Shown: piece after piece, positions 14,559-21,907 of the stretch
Layout: the number at the start of each line of letters is the position of its first letter
How positions within the stretch are numbered: the stretch's first letter is position 1
Source of the DNA: Spirochaetes bacterium GWF1_51_8
GTDB taxonomy: Bacteria > Spirochaetota > Brevinematia > Brevinematales > GWF1-51-8
Reading direction: 5' to 3'
Assembly (NCBI GenBank): GCA_001829415.1
Contig: MIBE01000032.1
Span: 83,444 to 118,456 of the forward strand
DNA length: 35,013 nucleotides
The notes under the pieces: model-generated
Told to the model about the DNA's origin: nothing
The model's input: the letters and a program-made list of their open reading frames with translations, nothing else
The model's database searches: none
Position numbers and translations under genes: made by a program

Positions 14559-14587
14559 ATTTTAACGAGAAGAGCGTTTGTTGTCAA
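14559..14587 (-). promoter_or_regulatory. Promoter of the aminotransferase-accB operon
   Basis: Minus strand TTGACA, a 17-nt spacer and TAAAAT, about 34 nt before the start codon. Confidence 0.75.
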
Positions 14588-14663
14588 TCAAATCGGCACG
14601 CCGTTTAGTTTTTTAGTTATTTTCTTTACATATTCCGCGCTCTAATTCCGAATCTGAAATTCC

Positions 14664-14692
14664 TTGTCATAATGCTTTTCCGCTGTTAAACT
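14664..14692 (+). promoter_or_regulatory. Promoter of the secreted-protein gene at 14714
   Basis: TTGTCA, a 17-nt spacer and TAAACT, ending about 20 nt before the ATG. Confidence 0.6.
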
Positions 14693-14713
14693 ATTTCCGT
14701 GAGGGAGGAATAT

Positions 14714-15262
14714 ATGAAGAAAGTTTTATCCCTGCTCGGGGTTTTAATGTTCCTGACGGCAGCGGCGCTGTTCGCGGACAAATCGCCGGTCCCGAAGCTG
14801 AAAAAGTACTATTCCGCGAACTCCAATTACTGCTTTCTCGTCCTGCCCGGCGGTGACGGTGTTCCCTGCAAAGGAACGTTATACCAGACCGGGTATAAGG
14901 CCGGACTGCTCACTCTTTGGAGCGCCAATCTGGTCAATCCGGTTTCGCCGTTGAAGGTAATCGTCCCGGATAACGGGAAGTATGTCGTCACGTTCGACGA
15001 CTGGGATTCCCCGGGGATTACAGAGAATATGATCGTGATCTATGGCGCGTCAGGCAAGATGGTCAAACGGTTTTCTATCGGCGATTTTGTAAATAATAAA
15101 CTCCTGCAGGACATTCCCGAGTCGAAGGACGGGTATGCATGGCTGGGGAAGACGTGGTTCGAGAAGGACGGTGAAGTGCTCGGGTTCGAGATTATCCTGA
15201 TGAACGAGGATGGGAATAAGACCGTCAAACTGCTTCTCAAGACCGGCGAAAGAACGGAGTAA
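14714..15262 (+). CDS. Secreted protein of unknown function
   Basis: 182 residues. Signal peptide at residues 1 to about 21 (MKK, a leucine-rich core, ALFA then DKS). The mature protein is mostly beta: VIVPDNGKYVVTFDDWDSPG followed by ENMIVIYGASGKMVKRFSI. This resembles a short periplasmic module found in hypothetical proteins, in which a displayed value or phrase is tracked through beta strands; I know no named function. The ATG at 14714 has GGGAGG five bases before it, whereas the upstream GTG start has none. It has its own promoter and stands alone. Confidence 0.75.
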   Translation: MKKVLSLLGVLMFLTAAALFADKSPVPKLKKYYSANSNYCFLVLPGGDGVPCKGTLYQTGYKAGLLTLWSANLVNPVSPLKVIVPDNGKYVVTFDDWDSPGITENMIVIYGASGKMVKRFSIGDFVNNKLLQDIPESKDGYAWLGKTWFEKDGEVLGFEIILMNEDGNKTVKLLLKTGERTE

Positions 15263-15340
15263 TAATCTGATATTTTTTGACGCTCATGCTGTTCAATGAT
15301 ACACTAACGAATGAAAAAATCTAGTCAACAGGATAATGAA

Positions 15341-15637
15341 ATGGATAAAAGTATTCATCAATCGCTTAAAGACGTTTTTCCCTTTCTTAAGGAAAAATTC
15401 GGCGTTTCCCGGATAGCGGTATTTGGTTCTACGGCAAAAGGTGCAATGATGCCGGATAGCGATATCGATATGGTGATTGAATTCGAGCATCCGCTTGGTT
15501 TGGAATTTTATGATCTTAACCGCTTTCTCAGGAACTATTTGCATCGAAGGGTAGATATTTTAACTCCTGAAGGACTAAAAAGTATACGCTCCGAACGGAT
15601 CAAGAGAAGCATCATGGAATCATTGATCTATGTCTAA
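15341..15637 (+). CDS. mntA: MntA-type nucleotidyltransferase antitoxin
   Basis: 98 residues. Minimal nucleotidyltransferase fold with the GSx10DxD active site: Gly29-Ser30, then Asp41 and Asp43, in FGSTAKGAMMPDSDIDM. In characterised MntA-HepT pairs this protein attaches AMP groups to a tyrosine of HepT and blocks it. The later acidic residue in VDIL is also present, so it looks active. AGGA lies seven bases before the ATG at 15341; the in-frame ATG at 15311 lacks a site. It overlaps hepT by 8 nt. Low GC compared with neighbours supports acquisition. Confidence 0.85.
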   Translation: MDKSIHQSLKDVFPFLKEKFGVSRIAVFGSTAKGAMMPDSDIDMVIEFEHPLGLEFYDLNRFLRNYLHRRVDILTPEGLKSIRSERIKRSIMESLIYV

Positions 15638-15995
15638 AAGAGCATTAATAAACCTGCTCGAGGATATTATTGAATCGTGTAATAGGATTGTTCATTTTTG
15701 TTTAGGACTTGATTATAAAGGCTTTATAGTTGATATTAAAACACAGGATGCCGTTCTTCGGAATTTTGAAATAATCGGTGAAGCGGTAAAAGTAATTGAT
15801 AAAGCGATAAAACGTAAATATCCCGATGTACAGTGGAAGAGGATTGCAGGATTTAGAGATGTTCTTATTCATCATTACTTTGGCGTAAACTGGGATTCAG
15901 TTTGGGAGACAGTCCGCAAAGATATTCCTGTTCTTCAATTGCAGGTAAATGAAATAATTGAAAAAGAGTTTCCCCCTAATTCAAATCTGTTTTAA
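15630..15995 (+). CDS. hepT: HepT-type ribonuclease toxin (DUF86)
   Basis: 121 residues, helical. The RNase motif Rx4HxY is complete: Arg76, His81 and Tyr83 in FRDVLIHHYFG. In characterised pairs HepT cuts RNA, or is held inactive when its tyrosine is AMPylated by MntA. NFEIIGEAVK near residue 45 is another family mark. Both members of this pair look intact, unlike the other two toxin-antitoxin-like modules here. Bases 15661-15720 have only 16 G/C of 60. The gene ends 14 nt before the GTG of the DUF362 gene, but the composition change suggests separate origins. Confidence 0.88.
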   Translation: MSKRALINLLEDIIESCNRIVHFCLGLDYKGFIVDIKTQDAVLRNFEIIGEAVKVIDKAIKRKYPDVQWKRIAGFRDVLIHHYFGVNWDSVWETVRKDIPVLQLQVNEIIEKEFPPNSNLF

Positions 15996-16009
15996 TTTTA
16001 GGAGGCGTT

Positions 16010-17131
16010 GTGGCTTCGAAAGTATGGTTCACCAATCTCAGGTCGTCGGGAAAGAGCCTGCTCGCCAAGCTCGATACTCTTCTTCGCGCGGCCGGGATGA
16101 TGACGATCGATTTCAATAAGAAGTTTACCGCGATAAAAATCCATTTCGGCGAACCGGGCAACCTCGCGTATATCCGTCCGAACTACGCCCGCGTCGTGTC
16201 GAAAATGGTACGCGAGGCGGGCGGATACCCGTTCCTCACCGACAGCAACACTCTCTATAAGGGGCGGCGCGCCAATGCGGTCGATCACCTCGAGGCGGCG
16301 TTCGAGAACGGGTTCAACCCCATGGTCACCGATTGCCCCGTGATTATCGCGGACGGCCTCAAGGGCACGGAATACCGCGAGATCGAGATCGGACTGAAGT
16401 ACTGCAAAACCGCGAAGATCGGCGCGGCTATCGCGAACGCCGACATCGTCATATCGATGAACCATTTCAAGGGGCACGAGATGACTGGGTTCGGCGGCGC
16501 GCTGAAAAACCTCGGGATGGGTTCCGGCTCTATCGGCGGAAAGCTCGAGATGCACTCCCAATCCAAGCCGAAGATCGTCCGGGAGAAGTGCACCGGGTGT
16601 AAGAAGTGCGCGGTGAACTGCGCGCAGAACGCGATCCGGATCGACGGCGAACGGAAGGCGGTGATCGACTATCAGCTTTGTGTCGGGTGCGGCCAGTGTA
16701 TCGCGGTCTGCCGTTTCGACTCCGCGGTGACGAACTGGGACGCGGGCGGCGACGATGTCAGCAAGAAGATGGCGGAATATGCTTTTGCCGTAGTAAGCGG
16801 TAAGCCGAACTTTCATATCAATTTCGTGATGGATGTTTCTCCCGACTGCGACTGCTGGGGTTCCAACGATGCCGCGCTCATTCCGAACCTCGGGATTCTC
16901 GCCTCGTTCGACCCGGTCGCTCTCGATCAGGCCTGCGCGGACATGACCCTCGCGGCGCCTCTGCTCGACGGTACGGTGATTCAGGAACGTCATCCCGGAC
17001 ATCAGGGCACGGGTAACGGCGAAGACAAGTTCCATTTCGCCCACCCGTCCACGGACTGGCGGATACAGCTCCAGCATGCCGAGGAGATCGGACTGGGGAC
17101 TCGCGCTTACGAAACAATCAACTTAGGATAG
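16010..17131 (+). CDS. DUF362 protein with two 4Fe-4S clusters
   Basis: 373 residues. The DUF362 domain flanks a ferredoxin insert with two CxxCxxCxxxC sets: Cys194/197/200/204 and Cys224/227/230/234. MNHFKGHEMTGFGGALKNLGMG is typical of the family. DUF362-ferredoxin proteins are thought to be electron carriers or cluster-bearing redox enzymes, probably in anaerobes; no substrate is known. The start is GTG with GGAGG four bases before it. It leads a three-gene run, with 2 nt to the next gene. No signal peptide, so cytoplasmic. Redox role is inferred from the clusters. Confidence 0.85.
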   Translation: MASKVWFTNLRSSGKSLLAKLDTLLRAAGMMTIDFNKKFTAIKIHFGEPGNLAYIRPNYARVVSKMVREAGGYPFLTDSNTLYKGRRANAVDHLEAAFENGFNPMVTDCPVIIADGLKGTEYREIEIGLKYCKTAKIGAAIANADIVISMNHFKGHEMTGFGGALKNLGMGSGSIGGKLEMHSQSKPKIVREKCTGCKKCAVNCAQNAIRIDGERKAVIDYQLCVGCGQCIAVCRFDSAVTNWDAGGDDVSKKMAEYAFAVVSGKPNFHINFVMDVSPDCDCWGSNDAALIPNLGILASFDPVALDQACADMTLAAPLLDGTVIQERHPGHQGTGNGEDKFHFAHPSTDWRIQLQHAEEIGLGTRAYETINLG

Positions 17132-17133
17132 GA

Positions 17134-17835
17134 ATGATGCTTGGGATAAAGACTGAAAACTTGGGGCCTCATGAACGGAAAGTATTGGATAAAATTCTCG
17201 GACGGGACGGGATCGGTATCCTGAACCGTTGCGGCTACGTTCCGGCGCTGGCTATCCTCCAGGAACTGGAGACCGCCGGGTTTCCAGTGACATTTACCGA
17301 CCGCTGGCTTCCCGAATGGTACCTGCAGGCCGGATTCGACTCGGCGGACTGTTACCGTCACGGGACTGTCATACCGGAATGCCTCGCCATGGAACACGGC
17401 GGGCGGGGGAGCGAGGTCGAGGCCTTCTACACCCCGGTGCTCGACGGGCTGAGGACTTACTATATCGAACTCACGGAGCGGGGAGCGGGCCGCGATGCGG
17501 TGATCCGGGCTGATATCGCCAAACGGGGCGCGTTTTACACCCCACTCACCGCGCATATGGAAAGGATGCGGACAAAGTTCATCCAGAAGTGCTATTCGAT
17601 GGATAAGTATGTCGTTCTCAGGATGGAGATCGACTATAAATGGAAGAAGCTGGAAGAGAAGGAAATCCTCGATCCGCTCTTGGGTACCGATTTGCGGATG
17701 CTTGTCGAACTGGTCGCGAAGGAATACGACGTGCTGAAACTGAACTATATCCTGAACGGCGGCGACGAGGAACTGAACCGGGTGGGGATAATGAAGAAGT
17801 ATGAAAAACGGATTGCCAAGGCGGAGAGCGCATGA
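17134..17835 (+). CDS. Conserved-looking protein of unknown function
   Basis: 233 residues, no family recognised. No signal peptide or membrane helix. It is a mixed alpha/beta protein with a His/Cys-containing segment (CYRHGTVIPECLAMEHGG, about residues 73-90) that could bind metal, and a C-terminal helical, lysine- and glutamate-rich part. AGGA lies five bases before the ATG. Its end overlaps the GH13 start by 4 nt (ATGA), so the two are translationally coupled. It may handle the product or substrate of the DUF362 or GH13 protein, but nothing in the sequence proves that. Confidence 0.75.
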   Translation: MMLGIKTENLGPHERKVLDKILGRDGIGILNRCGYVPALAILQELETAGFPVTFTDRWLPEWYLQAGFDSADCYRHGTVIPECLAMEHGGRGSEVEAFYTPVLDGLRTYYIELTERGAGRDAVIRADIAKRGAFYTPLTAHMERMRTKFIQKCYSMDKYVVLRMEIDYKWKKLEEKEILDPLLGTDLRMLVELVAKEYDVLKLNYILNGGDEELNRVGIMKKYEKRIAKAESA

Positions 17836-19301
17836 CCCGAAAGAAAGCGTTGAAATGGAACGGGCATGAAGTGTTTTACCAAATTTTTCCAGAGACGTTC
17901 GCGATAGGCGGCGGAGCGGATATCCATTCTAAGGCGGCGAAGGGGTTTTACCCGCCGGACGCCATCCTGCGCGCGTGGAACGAACTGCCGTCGGGCGATA
18001 CGGAGTCCCGCGAGTTCTGGGGCGGAGACCTCGCCGGGGTCGCGGAGAAGCTGGATTATATCGCCGGTTTGGGCGCGGACACGATCCTTCTCACATCCGT
18101 CTTCGATTCCCCGTCCAATCACCGTTATAACGCCCGCGACTACCGGAAGATCGCTCCGGGGCTGGGTACGCTCGACGACTTCGACTGGCTGATCGACTCC
18201 GCGCACGCGAAAGGAATCAAGATAGTTTTCGATATCGTCCTCAATCATTTCTCGTCCGATCACCCGTGGTTCCGTGAGGCGCTCGCCGATCAGAACTCGA
18301 AATACCGCGATTACTTCCGTTTCCATGACGGAGGCTACGACTGCTGGCAGGGGCATCCGTCCGTCCCGGAATGGAATCTGAGCAACCCGGCGGTACGCGA
18401 CGAGCTGTACCGCGGTAAGGACAGCGTTCTCGTGTTCTGGCTCGCGCGGGGAATAGACGGTATCCGTCTCGACTGCGCTAACGACCTCGGTACCGGAATC
18501 TGCGGCGAGATTTGTTCAATAGTAAAGGAGTTCGATCCGGATGTCCGTGTGTACGGCGAAGTGTTTCCCTATGCCGCGCCGTTCGCGGAAGTCCTCGACG
18601 GAGTACAGAGCTATTTCTTGACCGGCGCGATAGATTCGTACCTTCTCGACGAGATCGGCACGGGCGATTTTCTCAGGGCGCTCGGAAGGGTCTGGAACGG
18701 GTTCCCGTCACGGAAGCTATTCCAGTCGCTTACGATCACGGGCTCGCACGACATCCCGCGCGCCATGACCCGTTACGGCAGCGACAACGAGCGGGTGATG
18801 CTCGCGATAGCCCTGCAGTTCACGTTACCCGGGACGCCGGTGATCTATTACGGCGAGGAAGCCGGGATGACCGGGAGCTATGACCCGGTAAACCGCACGC
18901 CGATGATGTGGGAGAAGGCCGACGCCCCGGAAGGTTTCGCGGGGTTTTACCGAAAGATGGCCGCCCTGCGCGAGGTGAGACGTGAATGGCGCGAGGGCGA
19001 TTTGACGGTTATGAGCGTAGACGACGGATGCGCACTCTTTTTCCGAAGTACGGACGAGCCGGGCGAGTTTTCCCTTGTCGCGGTCAACCCGGGACATGAG
19101 AAGAAGGCGTTCCGCGCGCACATCCCGTACCCGTATCTCTACGACTCGATCAAGCTGAAGGACCTGCTGACAGGGCGGGAACTTTCCACGCGGATGGGAT
19201 ACGCGGATATCGAGATCGGCGGGAAGGAAGCCTGTATCTGGGTGCCGGAGCCGGACTATATCCGGAACTACCACTTTTATAAGAAGAACGAATTGAAATA
19301 A
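17832..19301 (+). CDS. GH13 alpha-amylase-family glycosidase
   Basis: 489 residues, cytoplasmic (no signal peptide). A TIM-barrel with the four GH13 regions: I DIVLNH (134-139), II GIDGIRLDCAND with nucleophile Asp214 and Arg212, III YGEVF with acid Glu243, IV GSHDIPR with His306 and Asp307. Catalytic residues are complete. TPVIYYGEEAGMTGSYDPVNRTPMMW is the usual substrate-side loop, and a beta C-terminal domain follows. The short N-terminus without a separate beta domain fits maltodextrin- or cyclodextrin-type enzymes inside the cell. Exact substrate unknown. ATGA overlap with the gene before. The partnership with a ferredoxin-DUF362 protein is unusual. Confidence 0.9.
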   Translation: MTRKKALKWNGHEVFYQIFPETFAIGGGADIHSKAAKGFYPPDAILRAWNELPSGDTESREFWGGDLAGVAEKLDYIAGLGADTILLTSVFDSPSNHRYNARDYRKIAPGLGTLDDFDWLIDSAHAKGIKIVFDIVLNHFSSDHPWFREALADQNSKYRDYFRFHDGGYDCWQGHPSVPEWNLSNPAVRDELYRGKDSVLVFWLARGIDGIRLDCANDLGTGICGEICSIVKEFDPDVRVYGEVFPYAAPFAEVLDGVQSYFLTGAIDSYLLDEIGTGDFLRALGRVWNGFPSRKLFQSLTITGSHDIPRAMTRYGSDNERVMLAIALQFTLPGTPVIYYGEEAGMTGSYDPVNRTPMMWEKADAPEGFAGFYRKMAALREVRREWREGDLTVMSVDDGCALFFRSTDEPGEFSLVAVNPGHEKKAFRAHIPYPYLYDSIKLKDLLTGRELSTRMGYADIEIGGKEACIWVPEPDYIRNYHFYKKNELK

Positions 19302-19381
19302 AGAATTGATAATTACGATTTTAAATTATTTATGATTACATCTAAGAACCCTGAAGTTTTTAGAAAATCTTTTAGTTCATT

Positions 19382-19450
19382 CTTACTTTCTTTCCCTGTC
19401 CGCCGACGCCATCGGCGGAAGGCGCGGTGAGCGGGCAGAAAGAAAGTAAG
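19382..19450. repeat. Inverted repeat, TTTCTTTC family
   Basis: CTTACTTTCTTTC (19382-19394) pairs with GAAAGAAAGTAAG (19438-19450), then CAAAGAA. The interior contains a smaller stem (CCGCCGA and TCGGCGG). Confidence 0.75.
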
Positions 19451-19515
19451 CAAAGAACCCCGCATAGGAACGCGGGGCAAGCTACCCGCCGCGCTGATAA
19501 AGCTCAGGAGTAGAG

Positions 19516-19643
19516 CCGGAAAATCCGAGTCGCCTGTCTACCTTCTGCCGAAGGTAGAAGGCAGGGGCGCAACTCGCATGAACAAACCCCTTGAAGCGAT
19601 AAAGGAAATGCGTCGGACATGCGCCCTTGGTCGGATTTTCCGG
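19516..19643. repeat. Large nested inverted repeat with GGAAAATCCG arms
   Basis: CCGGAAAATCCGA (19516-19528) pairs perfectly with TCGGATTTTCCGG (19631-19643). Inside lies CTACCTTC (19538-19545) paired with GAAGGTAG (19550-19557). Confidence 0.75.
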
Positions 19644-19650
19644 GAGCAAG

Positions 19651-19690
19651 CCCCGCATTCAATAGTGCAAAGAAGGTAAGGAATGCGGGG
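19651..19690. repeat. 10-bp inverted repeat
   Basis: CCCCGCATTC (19651-19660) and GAATGCGGGG (19681-19690), with a 20-nt loop. No T-run follows. Confidence 0.65.
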
Positions 19691-19796
19691 TAAAAAGCGC
19701 TTTAAAGTGCGCGGATAAAACAGCCAGCTTCAATTCCGCGATGTAGTTATGTCTTCGGTTGTTCGAACCCCGCCGCTGTGCCGCGACTCCTACTAA

Positions 19797-19887
19797 GCGG
19801 AACGGTCAGAAACGCCGATGTTCGAAGCGAGACTTTTTATCGCTTCAAATGGTAGTTGAACGCGAGTTTCGGCGTTTCCCGTTCCGC
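19797..19887. repeat. Three-layer cruciform-like inverted repeat
   Basis: Outer arms GCGGAACGG (19797-19805) and CCGTTCCGC (19879-19887); middle AAACGCCGA (19810-19818) and TCGGCGTTT (19869-19877); inner GAAGCGA (19824-19830) and TCGCTTC (19840-19846). Confidence 0.8.
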
Positions 19888-19933
19888 GCCCCTCTTCTTT
19901 GGAACGGCATCAGGCGGGGAACCTCTTTCTTTG

Positions 19934-19967
19934 GTTCTTTCTTTCTGGGTTTGAAGAAAGAAAGAAC
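19934..19967. repeat. 13-bp hairpin, TTTCTTTC family
   Basis: GTTCTTTCTTTCT (19934-19946) pairs perfectly with AGAAAGAAAGAAC (19955-19967) around an 8-nt loop. Confidence 0.75.
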
Positions 19968-20106
19968 AGAAGGTTTTGCATCCTCGGTGAGTTTTTAAAC
20001 TCTCCTGCGTTACTAAGATGTTTTATAATAATCCAATAGTCGCTAATTAGCATCGGGAATTGTTTTTTTAGACTTACCATAATAAAAAACAGTCGGGGGA
20101 GGTTTT

Positions 20107-20787
20107 ATGAGTATCGAAAAAGCGCTCAATCAGCTTCTGGAGTATGAAAAGCTCAGGGAGAGCTTTCCCGACCTTGTGACCCTGCTTAACGAGTACCGTG
20201 TCAGGAAATCCGACCCGGGTGTTAAAGACCAGCTATTTCTATCCCTGATCGAGAGCTATGTCGAGGTGTACAACGAATACCTCAAGAAGACCGACGAGGT
20301 GAACTACCTCTCGATCACCGACCCGTTGACGAAAACCTACAACCGCGTGAAATTTAACGAATTGCTCGATCTGGAATTGCAGAGGGCGAGACGATATCGC
20401 CGTTTCTTCACTCTCATCCTGACGGATATCGACCGTTTCAAGAGCATCAACGAGAAGTGGGGGACGGAGACGGCGGACGAGGTGCTTCTGCTCGTTCTGA
20501 AGCATGTTCGCAACCACAGCCGTAAAACGGACTATATCGGCAGATGGGGCGGGGAAGAGTTTGTGATCCTGCTTACCGAAACCGATATCACGGGCGGGAT
20601 CGAGCTTGCCGGGCGGATGAGGTACGATGTCGAGAACGGCGAGTATCCGGTGAGCGAGAAGGTGACCGCTACGTTCGGGGTCACACAGAACCTGCCCAGC
20701 GACAGCGCCGATACCATCATCACACGGGTGACCCGGCTCCATGACGAAGCGAAGACGTCCGGCGGTAACCGGATTATAGCAAAATAG
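20107..20787 (+). CDS. GGDEF diguanylate cyclase
   Basis: 226 residues. A helical N-terminal part (about 1-65) leads into a GGDEF domain that makes cyclic di-GMP from two GTP. SITDPLTKTYNR (69-80) opens the domain. The active site GGEEF (148-152) is intact and the inhibitory site RKTD (139-142) lies five residues before it, so product feedback is expected. No membrane or PAS sensor is fused, so input must come through the N-terminal helices. GGGGGAGG stands before the ATG. The PfkB gene follows, and its ribosome site overlaps this gene's stop, so the two are coupled. Confidence 0.9.
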   Translation: MSIEKALNQLLEYEKLRESFPDLVTLLNEYRVRKSDPGVKDQLFLSLIESYVEVYNEYLKKTDEVNYLSITDPLTKTYNRVKFNELLDLELQRARRYRRFFTLILTDIDRFKSINEKWGTETADEVLLLVLKHVRNHSRKTDYIGRWGGEEFVILLTETDITGGIELAGRMRYDVENGEYPVSEKVTATFGVTQNLPSDSADTIITRVTRLHDEAKTSGGNRIIAK

Positions 20788-20795
20788 GAGGCATT

Positions 20796-21713
20796 TTGAG
20801 CGCGAAAGAGTTCGACGCCGTAGTGATCGGCGCGGCGGGTATCGACACGAATATATACCTCTATTCCAACGAAGTCGATTTTAACGTCGAAGTGAATTTC
20901 AGCCGCAACCGGGACTATATCGGGTGCGCGGGCGGCTATTCCGCGAGACTGTTCAATACGCTCGGGAAAAGCACAGCGTTCATCGGTACGATCGGCGACG
21001 ATTTTCAGGGACATTATATCCGTGAGGAAATGGCGCGAGACGGTATCGACCTCGAGGGCCTGTTTTTCGATCCCGAGGGCACGATCCGTTCGGTGAACTT
21101 TATGTACAAGGACGGACGCCGCAAGAACTTCTATGACGGCAAGGGCGCGATGGGTATCCGTCCCGATCTCGCGAAGTGCGCTTCGATCATGAAAGGGGCC
21201 AAGGTCGCGCATTTCAGCATCGTCAACTGGGCGCGTTACCTGCTTCCCGTGTCGCGCGAGGCCGGGAACATTATCGCCTGCGATATACAGGACATCTCCG
21301 ACCCGAACGACGAGTACCGGCGCGATTTTGTCCGGGCGGCGGATGTGCTCTTTTTCTCCTCGGTGAACTTTGCCGATCCGTCGAGGCTGATCGATCAATT
21401 CCTCGAGGACAACCCGGAGCGGATCGTGATCTGCGGACGAGGCAAGGACGGGTGCGCGCTCGGCACGAAGAACGGGATCGAGTTCTTCCCGCCGGTAGAA
21501 ATGGAAAAACCGGTGACCGACACGAATGGAGCGGGGGATTCGCTTGCGGTCGGGTTTTTGACCGCGCGTTACCTCGACGGGTACCCGCTCGAGGAATCGA
21601 TCCTGCGCGCCCAGATCACCGCGCGTTATACCTGCACTATCGAGGCGAGTACGTCCGCCTTCATCACCCCGTCCCTGCTGGAAAAATACTATTCGGGGAT
21701 GAAGCATCGATAA
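20796..21713 (+). CDS. PfkB-family sugar/nucleoside kinase
   Basis: 305 residues. Ribokinase-fold kinase using ATP. The glycine pair GCAGGYSARLFNTLG near 43-57 and the second signature TDTNGAGDSLAVGF (241-254, catalytic Asp248) are both present. Substrate not clear: the N-terminal lid resembles ribokinase and adenosine-kinase relatives. The start is TTG with AGGAGG four bases before it, overlapping the stop of the GGDEF gene. A carbohydrate kinase behind a diguanylate cyclase suggests joint expression, not a known pathway. Confidence 0.88.
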   Translation: MSAKEFDAVVIGAAGIDTNIYLYSNEVDFNVEVNFSRNRDYIGCAGGYSARLFNTLGKSTAFIGTIGDDFQGHYIREEMARDGIDLEGLFFDPEGTIRSVNFMYKDGRRKNFYDGKGAMGIRPDLAKCASIMKGAKVAHFSIVNWARYLLPVSREAGNIIACDIQDISDPNDEYRRDFVRAADVLFFSSVNFADPSRLIDQFLEDNPERIVICGRGKDGCALGTKNGIEFFPPVEMEKPVTDTNGAGDSLAVGFLTARYLDGYPLEESILRAQITARYTCTIEASTSAFITPSLLEKYYSGMKHR

Positions 21714-21907
21714 AATACCCGGCAATTATTTAGGATATTCCAGTCCGCGATTGTAGAAATCTATATACGGCACACAAAAATCTGGCATCTGTGAAAGGAG
21801 AGGGAAAACTTCATAAGGAGTGGTTATTGAAGGAGGGCAATCCGAAAAGCTCCAGTCTTGAGCATCGGCCGAAGTCAGGGGGAGTAACAAGGGGAAGGAA
21901 GGCCTAT

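Larger units (their letters stand above)
19302..20106. other. Non-coding palindrome island
   Basis: About 800 nt with no supported gene, filled with inverted repeats (separate entries). The few ORFs here lack ribosome sites and are crossed by the repeats. It shares modules with the first island at 3016-3788: TTTCTTTC hairpins followed by CAAAGAA, GGAAAATCCG arms and a GCGCTTTAAAG core. It ends just before the GGDEF gene. Confidence 0.7.

Noticed and set aside
15998-17077. 359-residue minus-strand ORF
   Set aside because: Antisense to the DUF362 gene with its ferredoxin cysteines.
19759-19998. 79-residue ORF in the second repeat island
   Set aside because: Runs through the three-layer palindrome and has no ribosome site.
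20532-21725. 397-residue minus-strand ORF
   Set aside because: Antisense to the GGDEF and PfkB genes, which have complete motifs and ribosome sites.
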